A stretch of 64,000 nt of DNA from Sphingomonas corticis (GTDB lineage Bacteria > Pseudomonadota > Alphaproteobacteria > Sphingomonadales > Sphingomonadaceae), in the NCBI RefSeq assembly GCF_012035195.1, contig NZ_JAAVJH010000011.1, forward strand, positions 1 to 64,000, in the 5' to 3' direction. Every line of letters starts with the position of its first letter. Positions within the stretch are counted from its first letter, which is position 1. The notes beneath the pieces are model-generated. The model did not search any database and was not told the origin of the DNA. It saw only the letters and a program-made list of their open reading frames with translations. Positions 18,769 to 27,514 of the stretch are shown here, piece by piece. A program made the translations under genes and the position numbers.

Positions 18769-18776
18769 AGCAGGGG

Positions 18777-19445
18777 TCAGGCCGCGACGGCCTCCACGAG
18801 CCCTTCGAACAGCCGCCGGCCGTCGTCGCCGCCGTGCGCGCCTTCGACCCTGCGCTCGGGATGGGGCATCAGGCCGAGGACGTTGCCGCGCGCGTTCAGG
18901 ATGCCGGCGATGTCGCGCGCGCTGCCGTTCACCTTCTCGGCGTAGCGAAAGGCGACGCGGCCCTCGCCCTCCAGCCGGTCGAGCGTTTCCGCGTCGGCGA
19001 CGTAATTGCCGTCGTGATGCGCGACGGGGAACAGCACGCGCTCGCCCGCGCGATAGCGGCGGGTGAAGGCGGACCGCGTGTCGTCCACCGTCAGCGCGAC
19101 GTCGCGGCACACGAAGTCGAGGCCGGCGTTGCGCATCAGCGCGCCGGGCAGCAGCCCCGCCTCGGTCAGCACCTGGAAGCCGTTGCAGACGCCGAGCACC
19201 GGCAGGCCCCTGCCCGCCTCCTCCACGATCGCGCGCATGATCGGCGAGCGCGCGGCGATCGCGCCGGAGCGCAGATAGTCGCCGTAGGAAAAGCCGCCCG
19301 GCACCGCGACCAGCCCGGTACCGTCGGGCAGCGCGGTGTCGCGATGCCACACCATCGCTGGCGCGGCGCCCGTCACCGTCTCCAGCGCGACGGCGATGTC
19401 GCGGTCGCAATTGGAGCCGGGAAAGACGATAACCGCGGTCTTCAT
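18777..19445 (-). CDS. purQ: Phosphoribosylformylglycinamidine synthase subunit PurQ (glutaminase)
   Basis: 222 residues. Class I glutamine amidotransferase that supplies ammonia to PurL in purine synthesis. Visible motifs are [13 protein letters not shown] at the start, [14 protein letters not shown], the catalytic Cys in [20 protein letters not shown], and the His-Glu pair in [15 protein letters not shown]. The ATG at 19445 overlaps the purS stop by one base (TGATG), showing translational coupling. Length is normal for the stand-alone Gram-positive/alphaproteobacterial type. It lies downstream of purS and, further up, purC on the same strand. Confidence 0.97.
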   Translation of the reverse strand: MKTAVIVFPGSNCDRDIAVALETVTGAAPAMVWHRDTALPDGTGLVAVPGGFSYGDYLRSGAIAARSPIMRAIVEEAGRGLPVLGVCNGFQVLTEAGLLPGALMRNAGLDFVCRDVALTVDDTRSAFTRRYRAGERVLFPVAHHDGNYVADAETLDRLEGEGRVAFRYAEKVNGSARDIAGILNARGNVLGLMPHPERRVEGAHGGDDGRRLFEGLVEAVAA

Positions 19446-19675
19446 CAGCCGCGCTCGACCCGGTAGTTCTCGATCACCGTGTTCGCCAGCAGCTGCCGGC
19501 ACATCGCGTCGACCTGATCGTCGGTGACGCCCTCGGCGACCTCCAGCTCGATCAGCTTGCCGACGCGGGCGCCCTCGACGCCCGCGAAGCCGAGGCCGGA
19601 GAGGGCGTGTTCGATCGCCTTGCCCTGCGGGTCGAGCACGCCGGGCTTGAGCGTCACGTGGATGCGCAGCTTCAT
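19445..19675 (-). CDS. purS: Phosphoribosylformylglycinamidine synthase subunit PurS
   Basis: 76 residues. Small structural subunit that bridges PurQ and PurL. Typical sequence: [20 protein letters not shown], then [19 protein letters not shown] and [13 protein letters not shown] at the end. Its stop overlaps the purQ start. The upstream gap of 52 bp separates it from the Slam gene, which is unusual because purS generally follows purC directly in related bacteria. Confidence 0.95.
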   Translation of the reverse strand: MKLRIHVTLKPGVLDPQGKAIEHALSGLGFAGVEGARVGKLIELEVAEGVTDDQVDAMCRQLLANTVIENYRVERG

Positions 19676-19727
19676 GCGCGCGCCTATGCCGCGCGGCGCG
19701 GCCGGGAGCAACCGGGGAAAGCCGCGG

Positions 19728-21098
19728 TCAGAAATAGCGGGCGAGGGTGAAGCGATAGCGCATGCGAGTCGCCGCGTAATAGTCGAGCGTCGAGTCGATG
19801 CGGCTGACCGAGGCGTTGATGGAGGGGGAGAGGCCGGCGATCCGCCACGCCCGCACCCCCAGCGTCGCGCGGGCAGTGAAGCGCCAATCGCGCCGCGCCG
19901 CCGCAGAGAAGAAGTAGAGCGGTGCGTCATACACCGCGCGAGAAGCGGTTCCGCTAACGGCGACGTTGAGGCCGAGCGGAAGCTCGCCGCCGATGCCGGC
20001 GATCACGCCCCCCTCCGTGCTGGAGAAGGCGGCGCTGGTCAGTGCGTCGCGGCGAGCGAAGATCCCGCCGGAGGCGACGATCGCCTTCGCGACCGCGTGT
20101 TCATAGGTGGCGTAACCGCCCCACTGCCAACCGGTGTAGCCGGGGTCGAACGCTTGGAAGGTGCGGCGCGCATCGAACTGGACGCCGAGACGCCCGACCC
20201 GCGACAGCATCGTCTCCACGCCGCCCTTGATCCCTGCTTGCCGCATCGCGACGCGTCCGCCGAACATCCGCTGCGCGCCCACTGCCTGCGCGCGGACACG
20301 CAGACGCTCGCCGACCGGCAGTTCGGGCCCGACCGCGGCCTCGATGGCCAGGTCGTCGAAGTCGCGACCGTCATAGTCGGTGCCGACCGCGTCGAGATCG
20401 ACCAGCATCATCGACTCGCCGAAGGCGGGTAGCCGCAGTCCGGCATCAACGGAGCCGAAGCGCCCCACGCCTGATCGTGGGCGCGCCGAATCGTCGAGCG
20501 CAAGCGGCACGGCCTGACCGCCCAAATAAACGTTGATGTTGTCCGCCGAAGTGGCGTTGTTGATGTTGCTGTCGGGCATGATGCCCGCGTCGACGTTGAG
20601 CGACCAGTCGCGCTGCGAGCGGATGACGTCGCGCGTGGCGCGGATGGTGCGCGCGATTTCCGGCGGCAGGTCCGCGTCCTGCTCGGCGAGGCGGAACTGA
20701 CGATCGGCGCCCTGGCGCTTGCCTTGCAGCAGCATGACGCGCGCCAACTCCAGCCGGACGCGCGTCTGATTGGGATCATCGGTCAGGATCGCACGATAAA
20801 AGGCCGCGGCGGTCTTCAGATCGTTCGTCTTCTGCGCCACGTACCCCGACAGGAAGCGATATTCGAGCCGCACGCCCGGCGCCTGCGACAGGGCCGCCAG
20901 CAGCGGGCGCGCCTCGGCATAGCGTGCCTGCAGCACCAACTCCTGCACCTCGCCCAGCAGTTGCTGTGGTGAGAGGCGGGCGCGGCACACCGACGCCTGG
21001 CACCGGTCGATCAGGGTATCGGCCCGGGCCGCGCCTGCCGCCGAGGCGGCAGCGGCCACCATGACCGGGGCGAGCAGCGCCGCGAGCGGCCGAGTCAT
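19728..21098 (-). CDS. Surface lipoprotein assembly modifier (Slam)
   Basis: 456 residues with a signal peptide ending near AARA. The N-terminal half (about 40-165) is TPR-like (ARYAEARPLLAALSQAPG, RFLSGYVAQKTNDLKTAAAF, VRLELARVMLLQGKRQGA). The C-terminal half is a beta-barrel beginning WSLNVDAGIMPDSNINNAT and ending RMRYRFTLARYF with a terminal Phe. This TPR plus about 14-strand barrel layout is that of Slam proteins (SLAM/PF04575), which export lipoproteins to the outer surface. Its start overlaps the stop of the upstream lipoprotein gene (ATGA), the classic Slam-client arrangement. Confidence 0.88.
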   Translation of the reverse strand: MTRPLAALLAPVMVAAAASAAGAARADTLIDRCQASVCRARLSPQQLLGEVQELVLQARYAEARPLLAALSQAPGVRLEYRFLSGYVAQKTNDLKTAAAFYRAILTDDPNQTRVRLELARVMLLQGKRQGADRQFRLAEQDADLPPEIARTIRATRDVIRSQRDWSLNVDAGIMPDSNINNATSADNINVYLGGQAVPLALDDSARPRSGVGRFGSVDAGLRLPAFGESMMLVDLDAVGTDYDGRDFDDLAIEAAVGPELPVGERLRVRAQAVGAQRMFGGRVAMRQAGIKGGVETMLSRVGRLGVQFDARRTFQAFDPGYTGWQWGGYATYEHAVAKAIVASGGIFARRDALTSAAFSSTEGGVIAGIGGELPLGLNVAVSGTASRAVYDAPLYFFSAAARRDWRFTARATLGVRAWRIAGLSPSINASVSRIDSTLDYYAATRMRYRFTLARYF

Positions 21099-22324
21099 TT
21101 CTTACCCGTGAACGCGCCGAGAATGTCGATCCGCTGGTCGGGCGTCCCGCCGACGATGCGGAAGCCGGCGCCGATCTCCTCCCCGGCAGGACCGAAGAAG
21201 GCGCCGTCGATGCTGGATCCGCCGATCGTCAGCGCGCGGTCGACGGTGCTGCCCGGCGCGCGGAACGTGACATCGGTGAACCGGCCCACGAAGCCGCCGA
21301 CGTTGGAGAGGTCGACCGTCGCCGTTCCCTTGGCGGAGAACTGGCTGCCCGCCGCCATGGAGAAGGCGCCTGTGGTGAAAGCATCGAAGGCGGGGCCGTC
21401 GACCACGCCGTTCAGCGTCGTCGTGACAGTCTGCGCGCCGAAATCCACCACAGTCTGGTTCGTGCCGGTGATCCACTGGAAGTAGGTCGGCGAACCGGCA
21501 TTCGCGTCGAGCTGATCGTTGTAGACCATCGTCGCCAGCATATCGCCGTTGTAGGTGCCCGTGCCGCCCCGCGGGATCGCGCTCGCCGTCGTCTGTTCGC
21601 CCCAAGCGAAGACGGCGCGATCCAGGCGATAGCCGTTGCGCAGGTACTGCCGGGTCACCGTCTTGCCGCTGGCGTCGACCAGCGGCTGGCCCGCGGCGTC
21701 GTAGAGCGTCTCTGTGACCCGCTCGGTCGTGAAGTCGTTGCGCACGAAGCCGCCATAGGTGACGTAGCGGGTCGTGGTGCCCGGCTTCTGGTAGAAGAAG
21801 GTGTTGAGGGTCCGCTTGTAGCCGGGCGTGCCGACCGGATAGGCGCCGGCGGGGAAGACCGCGTCGCCGGTCTGCGACCCGGCTTCGAGATACTGGATCT
21901 GCTTCTCCGCGGCGGTCGGCGGGACGCCCACCTGCGGTTCGTTGTTGCCACCGAAGGCGGTGCGGTGGTTGGGATCCTGGAAGCGGACCGAATTGGCGAC
22001 CGTCGCCGGCGCGCGGTTGATCGACACGTCGAAGATGGCGTCGCGCGGGTCGTAGTTGATGGTGATTCCGCTATTGCGGACGGTGCTGGCGTCCGCGGCG
22101 TAGAGTTGTGCCGTCTGCGTGTCGCGATCCGAGCGGGTCTGATACTCGTAATGCTGCACGCCGCCGACCGCGGCGTACGATTTGGCCACCGTCGGCTTGA
22201 CGAAGCTATGCACGTCGCCCTGTCCCGTCGGGGGTGCGACGCTGCCTGCCGTTTCCGGTCCGGCGCCGCCGCCGCACGCCGCCAGCGCGAACGCCGCCGT
22301 GCCGAGGAGAAAGATCGTCCGCAT
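21095..22324 (-). CDS. Slam-dependent surface lipoprotein, transferrin-binding-protein-like
   Basis: 409 residues. The signal peptide ends in a lipobox, ALAACGGG, with the lipidated Cys at residue 17. The C-terminal 150 residues look like the TbpB/HpuA-type eight-stranded barrel (ATVDLSNVGGFVGRFTDVTF, then IDGAFFGPAGEEIGAGFRIV, a signature of this fold). The middle part has YDPRDAIFDVS and FYQKPGTTTRYVTYGGF blocks of unknown role. It overlaps the Slam gene by 4 bp and is its probable client. Host-type ligands such as transferrin are unlikely in this setting; a haem, metal or small-molecule role is possible but unproven. Confidence 0.82.
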   Translation of the reverse strand: MRTIFLLGTAAFALAACGGGAGPETAGSVAPPTGQGDVHSFVKPTVAKSYAAVGGVQHYEYQTRSDRDTQTAQLYAADASTVRNSGITINYDPRDAIFDVSINRAPATVANSVRFQDPNHRTAFGGNNEPQVGVPPTAAEKQIQYLEAGSQTGDAVFPAGAYPVGTPGYKRTLNTFFYQKPGTTTRYVTYGGFVRNDFTTERVTETLYDAAGQPLVDASGKTVTRQYLRNGYRLDRAVFAWGEQTTASAIPRGGTGTYNGDMLATMVYNDQLDANAGSPTYFQWITGTNQTVVDFGAQTVTTTLNGVVDGPAFDAFTTGAFSMAAGSQFSAKGTATVDLSNVGGFVGRFTDVTFRAPGSTVDRALTIGGSSIDGAFFGPAGEEIGAGFRIVGGTPDQRIDILGAFTGKK

Positions 22325-22398
22325 CGCTGCCGTGCCCCGTGGTTCCTTGTCGGCACGCGGGGTACGGCGGGAATGGTTAAGGCGGCGTCAACCGCGCG

Positions 22399-23178
22399 CT
22401 ATTTTCCGCGCCGCTTGCGGTGGCTCTCCATGTCCAGCACCGAGGTGCCGCCTTCCTCCGGCAGCAGGCCCAGGCGCCGGGCGACTTCCTGATAGGCTTC
22501 CACCTCGCCGCCCAGGTCGCGGCGGAAGCGGTCCTTGTCGAGCTTCTCGTTCGACTCCATGTCCCAGAGCCGGCAGCAGTCCGGGCTGATCTCGTCCGCC
22601 AGGATGATGCGGCCGTAGTCGTTGTCCCAGATGCGGCCGAATTCCAGCTTGAAGTCGACCAGGCGGATGCCGATGCCGGCGAACAGGCCGGTCAGGAAAT
22701 CGTTCACGCGGATGGCGAGGTCGGCGATGTCGTGCATCTCGTCCTGGCTGGCCCAGCCGAAGGCGGCGATATGCTCGTCGGTGATCATCGGATCGCCCAG
22801 TTCGTCCGACTTGTAGGCGTATTCGATGATGGTGCGCGGCAGCTGCGTGCCTTCCTCGATGCCGAGCCGCTTGCTGAGCGATCCGGCGGCGACGTTGCGG
22901 ACCATCACCTCGACCGGCACGATCTCCACCTGGCGGATCAGCTGCTCGCGCATGTTCAGCCGGCGGATGAAGTGCGTGGGCACGCCGATGGTGTTCAGCA
23001 GCGTGTAGATATGTTCGCTGATGCGGTTGTTGAGCACGCCCTTGCCGTTGATCGTGCCCTTCTTCTGCGCGTTGAAGGCGGTGGCGTCGTCCTTGAAATA
23101 CTGGATCAGCGTGCCCGGCTCCGGACCCTCGTACAGGATCTTCGCCTTGCCTTCGTAGATCTGCCGCCTGCGCGCCAT
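22399..23178 (-). CDS. purC: SAICAR synthase PurC
   Basis: 259 residues. Catalyses ATP-dependent ligation of CAIR with aspartate in purine synthesis. Signature stretches are [91 protein letters not shown] and [14 protein letters not shown]. Length and order are those of the bacterial stand-alone enzyme. It heads a minus-strand run that continues, after a 74-bp gap, with the lipoprotein/Slam pair and then purS-purQ, so the purine genes are split by an unrelated cassette. Confidence 0.97.
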   Translation of the reverse strand: MARRRQIYEGKAKILYEGPEPGTLIQYFKDDATAFNAQKKGTINGKGVLNNRISEHIYTLLNTIGVPTHFIRRLNMREQLIRQVEIVPVEVMVRNVAAGSLSKRLGIEEGTQLPRTIIEYAYKSDELGDPMITDEHIAAFGWASQDEMHDIADLAIRVNDFLTGLFAGIGIRLVDFKLEFGRIWDNDYGRIILADEISPDCCRLWDMESNEKLDKDRFRRDLGGEVEAYQEVARRLGLLPEEGGTSVLDMESHRKRRGK

Positions 23179-23305
23179 GCGTTATGACCCTTCACGAAAC
23201 GAAGCGCCCCGACGGCGCGGATGGCCGCGCGGCCGGGGCCGGTTACGCGGCCGGCTATAGGCCAAGGGGCAGGGGGGTGCAATCAGGCGGTAGGATCGGC
23301 GCGCG

Positions 23306-24238
23306 TCAGTCCCGCTGCGCGGCCGCGTCGCGCGCGTGATCGGGCACGCCCAGCGCCGCCAGCGCGAGCCGCTTCGCCTCCTTCCACGCCGCCGTTCCCG
23401 GCGTCACCAGCTCGACGTGGCCGGTCGCGGGCACGAGGTGGAGCGTCGTGCGGTCGCCGGCCTTCGTCGCGCGGGCGGCGTAATCGGTGGCGAGGCGCAG
23501 CGGGATGATGCGGTCCTCCCGACCGTTGACGAGGTCCTGCGGCACGCCGAGCGGCAGGAGGCGGGGAACGGAGGTGTCGGCGAAGCGCCCGCCCGTCAGC
23601 TTACCCACCACGTCGGTGCCGCAACCGTTGTCGGGACTGGCGGCGGTCGCCTCCAGGTCGGGCAGGCCGCCGAGCGAGACGACGTGCGCGATCGGCAGCG
23701 GATCGCGGGTGCGCAGCGGGCTGTCCGCGGGCAGGCGGGGCCGCGCGGCGAGCCACAGCGCCAGGTGCCCGCCCGCGCTGTGCCCCACGGCAACGACGCG
23801 GTGCGTGTCCAGATCGAAGCGCCCGCCCTCGCGCCGCAGCAGGTCGGCGGCCGCGGCGGCATCGGCGAAGGTGCCGGGATAGCCGCCCCCCGCGCGATCG
23901 ACGCCGCGATAGTCGATGTTCCACACCGCCACCCCGGCGGCGCGCAGGTCGCCCGCGATCCAGTCCATCAGCGAGCGGTCCGCAATCGACGTCTGCCAGC
24001 AGCCGCCGTGGACCATCAGCACGACGGGATGCGGCCCGCGGCGGTCGCGCGGCAGCCACACGTCCACCTTCTGCATCTGGTCGGGGCCGAAGGCGACGGT
24101 GGCGTCCGCCTTGGGGCGAGCACGCTTCGTCAGGTCGTCCCAGGTGAGCAGGGGAGAGGCGGCGGTGCGGGACATGGCGGGCGACCATGCGGCGAGCAGG
24201 GCCGCGGCGGCAAGGGCGAGGGGCAGGCGGGCGAACAT
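23306..24238 (-). CDS. Secreted alpha/beta-hydrolase (esterase, BD-FAE/kynurenine-formamidase-like)
   Basis: 310 residues with a signal peptide (MFARLPLALAAAALLAAW). The catalytic frame is clear: oxyanion loop LMVHGGCWQTS, nucleophile elbow VAVGHSAGGHLALW (GHSAG), and a late His in VPATGHVELVTPG. The DLTKRARPKADATVAFGPDQ opening and DVWLPRDRRG strand are typical of the hormone-sensitive-lipase/BD-FAE branch. It is divergent from the S8 peptidase gene 108 bp away. The natural substrate cannot be named; acyl or feruloyl esters are typical of the branch. Confidence 0.85.
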   Translation of the reverse strand: MFARLPLALAAAALLAAWSPAMSRTAASPLLTWDDLTKRARPKADATVAFGPDQMQKVDVWLPRDRRGPHPVVLMVHGGCWQTSIADRSLMDWIAGDLRAAGVAVWNIDYRGVDRAGGGYPGTFADAAAAADLLRREGGRFDLDTHRVVAVGHSAGGHLALWLAARPRLPADSPLRTRDPLPIAHVVSLGGLPDLEATAASPDNGCGTDVVGKLTGGRFADTSVPRLLPLGVPQDLVNGREDRIIPLRLATDYAARATKAGDRTTLHLVPATGHVELVTPGTAAWKEAKRLALAALGVPDHARDAAAQRD

Positions 24239-24346
24239 GGCGGCAGCATGGCATGCCGGGGGCCTCGGGCGAAGCGTAAGAAATGCCGCTTGCCCCCGCC
24301 CGGTCGCTGGGGGAGCATGGCGATCCGATCTGGGGGGAGCGGGACC

Positions 24347-26176
24347 ATGGGATGGACGAGGGTGGCGCTAATGTGGTCGCTGGCGCTGGTGGGTGCGGAC
24401 GCGGCGGCACAGCCCAAGGTGATCCGGTCCGACGCCGACCTGCCGACCGAGCGCTATCCCTACGACGCGTTGCCCAGCGCCACGTACCTGGGTGATGCCT
24501 TCCGCGACACGATCATCCCGCGCGCGCGCCGCGATGCGGAGCGGGTGCTGGCGGAGAGCCGGATCGAGGACCCCGCCATCGCCACCCGGCTGCGCGTGAA
24601 CCTGGCCGCGATCGCACTGATGGACGGGCGGCGGGCGGATGCGCGCCGGCTCATCCGCGAGGCGCGCGCGGTCGCGCCCAAGCCGCAGACGCAGGCGATC
24701 GGCTGGTTCCTGCAGGACGCGGTCTCGTCGGGCGACTGCACCGCCGCCGCCCGGACGGTGAAGGAGACGCTGGCCGCGGCAGATCCCATGGTCGTGCGCG
24801 ACGACGTGGTCGCCTACAACGGTCTGCTGCAGGCCGTCAGCCCCGGTTATCACGCCGCCTCGCTGGCGATCGGGCAGGATGGGGAGGCGGCGGCGCAGAA
24901 ATCGCTGTCGATGTCCGCGGCGCTGACGATCGCGCGGATCCGGATGGAGGCGACATTGCTGCCGCGCTGCCGCGAGGCGCTGTCGGCGCCGATCCGCGCC
25001 TGGCTGGACGATGCGCGCACGAAGCCCGCCGACATCTGGCCGGCGCGCGCGGTGCCCCCCGCGGCCACGGCGGGTGCGAAGCCGGTGACGGTGGCGGTGT
25101 GGGAGGCGGGGTACGACGTCTCGATCTTCCCCGGCCAGCTGGCGCACGATCCGGCCGAGCCGTTCGACGGCAGGGACAATGATCGCAACGGCGTGGTCGA
25201 TGACATCTTCGGCCCGACCTACGACCCGTATCTGCGTCCCACCGCACGGGTCAACGAGCCGGTGAGTGCCGCGCTGGCGCCGCGATTGGCATTGCAGCTG
25301 ACGCTGATGAAGGGCGAGCGCGACTTGGGCTTCGGCGACGACACGCCCGAGGCGCGGCTGTTCGCCCAGCGATCGCGCGAGGCGACGCCGGCGGAGCAGG
25401 TCGAGGACGCGCTGACCTATGTCGAGGTGTTCGGCCTCAACCACGGCACCTGGGTGGCCAGCCTGATCGCCGACGGTGCGCCCTTCGTGCGGCTGTACGA
25501 TTTCCAGCTGGCGCCGTTTGGCGACGATCCCCAGCCGATCGCGCTGGACGAGGAGGGGCTGGCGCGATGGGAAGCGGCGATGCCGGCCGCCACGACGCGG
25601 CTGCGCGGCGCGGGCGTGCGCGTCGTCAACATGAGCTGGAAGTCCGATGCGGTGGAGATCGCGGAGAAGCTGCTGGCACGCGGGCTGGAGACCGACACGG
25701 CCAGAGCGCGGGCGCGGGGGCAGGCAATGCATCGCCGCGTCGCCGCGCTGCTCCAGCGCACGATCCGCGCCTGTCCCGACATCCTGTTCATCGCGGGCGC
25801 GGGCAATAGCGACCAGAGCGACGAGATCCTGGCGGCGGTGCCGCAAAGCCTTAAGGAGCCGAACCTGCTGGTCGTCGGGGCAACCGGTATCACCGGCAAG
25901 CCGACCAGCTTCACCACCTTCGGTCGCAACGTTCGGCTCTACGCGCTGGGCGAGGGCAACCGCGTGCGCGGCATCGGGGGCATGCGGATGCGCGCGTCGG
26001 GTACCTCCTTCGCCTCGCCCGAGACGGCGCGGGTCGCGGCGCAGATGCTGGCGGTGGCGCCGCGGCTGACGCCCGCGCAGCTGATCGAGGGACTGACGAC
26101 CACCGCAACGCGCGAGGGCGAGCTGGCGGTGATCCATCCGGCGAACGCGGTCTCCTGGGCGCAGGCGAAGCGATAG
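24347..26176 (+). CDS. S8 (subtilisin-like) peptidase with Glu at the catalytic-Asp site
   Basis: 609 residues from ATG 24347, which has GGGGGGAG eight bases upstream; an earlier in-frame ATG at 24317 is less well placed. Signal peptide MGWTRVALMWSLALVGADAA. Residues about 30-240 are a helical pro-region. The S8 domain shows His366 in NHGTWVASLIADG, the oxyanion Asn in IAGAGNSDQS, and Ser554 in ASGTSFASPETA. At the usual Asp-x-Gly site the sequence is VAVWEAGYDV with Glu253. A Ca-like loop DGRDNDRNGVVDD follows. The His lies 113 residues after Glu253, a long insertion compared with subtilisin. Activity therefore needs proof. Confidence 0.82.
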   Translation: MGWTRVALMWSLALVGADAAAQPKVIRSDADLPTERYPYDALPSATYLGDAFRDTIIPRARRDAERVLAESRIEDPAIATRLRVNLAAIALMDGRRADARRLIREARAVAPKPQTQAIGWFLQDAVSSGDCTAAARTVKETLAAADPMVVRDDVVAYNGLLQAVSPGYHAASLAIGQDGEAAAQKSLSMSAALTIARIRMEATLLPRCREALSAPIRAWLDDARTKPADIWPARAVPPAATAGAKPVTVAVWEAGYDVSIFPGQLAHDPAEPFDGRDNDRNGVVDDIFGPTYDPYLRPTARVNEPVSAALAPRLALQLTLMKGERDLGFGDDTPEARLFAQRSREATPAEQVEDALTYVEVFGLNHGTWVASLIADGAPFVRLYDFQLAPFGDDPQPIALDEEGLARWEAAMPAATTRLRGAGVRVVNMSWKSDAVEIAEKLLARGLETDTARARARGQAMHRRVAALLQRTIRACPDILFIAGAGNSDQSDEILAAVPQSLKEPNLLVVGATGITGKPTSFTTFGRNVRLYALGEGNRVRGIGGMRMRASGTSFASPETARVAAQMLAVAPRLTPAQLIEGLTTTATREGELAVIHPANAVSWAQAKR

Positions 26177-26218
26177 GCGCGCGGCTGCGCGAGAAGCGAG
26201 TCATCTCTCCGTCATGCC

Positions 26219-26298
26219 CGGGCCTGTCCCGGCATCCATGGTGCCATGACCCGACAAGCGGGTAGGAACGCGGCGCGATGGAGCCCGGGACAGGCCCG
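26219..26298. repeat. Imperfect inverted repeat with 14-bp arms (BIME-like)
   Basis: Arm 26219-26232 reads CGGGCCTGTCCCGG and arm 26285-26298 is its exact reverse complement; the arms extend imperfectly outward. The 52-bp centre contains a smaller palindrome around GGCATCCATGGTGCC. This GTCATGCCCGGGCC...type element is common between genes in alphaproteobacteria. It sits after the S8 gene and may act as a hairpin terminator. Confidence 0.65.
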
Positions 26299-26316
26299 GC
26301 GTGAGGAGGGGTGGGC

Positions 26317-26478
26317 CTACGCCACCCGGCGGGTCCCACGCGATTTCCATGGCGCATCGAACTGGCGGCGGTGCAGCGCGGCGAGGCTGACGGCGACCGT
26401 GTGCCATGCGTCGCGGACCGCGGCGGACCAGTCGCCGTGGCGGCGGGCGAAGGTGGCGCTCTCGAAGTCGGTGTTCAT
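26317..26478 (-). CDS. Small hypothetical protein (53 aa)
   Basis: 53 residues from the ATG at 26478, which is preceded by a strong GGAAGAGGAGG ribosome site eight bases upstream. The peptide reads MNTDFESATFARRHGDWSAA followed by a helical VRDAWHTVAVSLAALHRRQF and a basic end. It is divergent from the LysR gene about 100 bp away. No family recognised; the ribosome site is the main reason to call it. Confidence 0.55.
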   Translation of the reverse strand: MNTDFESATFARRHGDWSAAVRDAWHTVAVSLAALHRRQFDAPWKSRGTRRVA

Positions 26479-26579
26479 CACTGCCTCCTCTTCCTGTGCT
26501 GCACGCAAGATCGCACCGCCGCGTCCGCGCCGCCAACAAAGCGTTGCGGTAAGGTCACAAGCGTGGCTTATCGATCGCC

Positions 26580-27467
26580 ATGCGCTCGATCCCGCCGCTC
26601 GCCGCCGTCCGCGTGTTCGAGGCCGCCGCCCGGCACGAGAACTTCACCGTCGCCGCCGCCGAGCTGGGGATGACGCAGGCGGCGGTCAGCTATCAGGTGC
26701 GCTTGCTGGAGGAGCGGCTGGGCCTGCCGCTGTTCCGGCGCGAGAGGCGGCGCGTGGTGCTGACCGACGCGGGGCGGCGCGCGGGCACCCAGCTGGCTGC
26801 CGCCTTCGACGCGATCGACGCCGCCTTCGCCGGAATCCGCGCGGAGGACGAGGCGGTGCTGACGGTGTCGACGTCGAACACCTTCGCCAACACCTGGCTG
26901 GTGTGGCGGCTCGGCGGCTTCCACCTGGCGCACCCGGCGATGGCGGTACGGCTGCTGACCAGCGACGCGCTGGCGGACTTCGCGGCGCAGGAAGTGGACG
27001 TGGCGATCCGGTCGGGTCGCGGCGGCTGGCCCGGGCTGGCGGCGACCAGGCTGCTCGACATCGACTTCACGCCGATGTGCTCGCCGGCGTTTCTCGCGGC
27101 GCAGGGCGGCGCGATCGCGCCGGCCGACCTGCCGCGCCTGCCGCTCATCAACGCGGACGATCCGTGGTGGGCGCACTGGCTGGCGGGCGAGGGGGTGGCG
27201 GCGCCCGACCACGCCTCGCGGCCGGGCGTGCGGCTCGATTCGCAGGCGCACGAGGGGCACGCGGCGATGGCGGGGCAGGGCGTCGCGCTGCTGACCCCGT
27301 TCTTCTGGCGGCACGATCTGGCGGAGGGACGGCTGGTGCGCCTGTCGGCGCGGACCGCGACCCGCGGCTACGCCTATTGGCTGGTCTATCCCGAGACCCG
27401 CGCGAAGGTGGCGAAGGTGCGGCGCTTCCGCGACTGGCTGCTCGCCGAGATGCGCAAGGACGCGTAG
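26580..27467 (+). CDS. LysR-family transcriptional regulator, GcvA-like
   Basis: 295 residues. HTH at 1-60: MRSIPPLAAVRVFEAAARHE, then NFTVAAAELGMTQAAVSYQV and RLLEERLGLPLFRRERRRV. The effector domain contains VDVAIRSGRGGWPGLAATRL, DPWWAHWLAGEGV and VRLDSQAHEGHAAMAGQGVA, all features of the GcvA branch that controls glycine cleavage or beta-lactamase genes. A divergent small gene lies upstream and parC 47 bp downstream. The target is unknown; no gcv or bla gene is in the window. Confidence 0.92.
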   Translation: MRSIPPLAAVRVFEAAARHENFTVAAAELGMTQAAVSYQVRLLEERLGLPLFRRERRRVVLTDAGRRAGTQLAAAFDAIDAAFAGIRAEDEAVLTVSTSNTFANTWLVWRLGGFHLAHPAMAVRLLTSDALADFAAQEVDVAIRSGRGGWPGLAATRLLDIDFTPMCSPAFLAAQGGAIAPADLPRLPLINADDPWWAHWLAGEGVAAPDHASRPGVRLDSQAHEGHAAMAGQGVALLTPFFWRHDLAEGRLVRLSARTATRGYAYWLVYPETRAKVAKVRRFRDWLLAEMRKDA

Positions 27468-27514
27468 CGGCGGAACGCTTGGCGAACATGCCCGCGCGCT
27501 GCTAGGCCGCGGGA

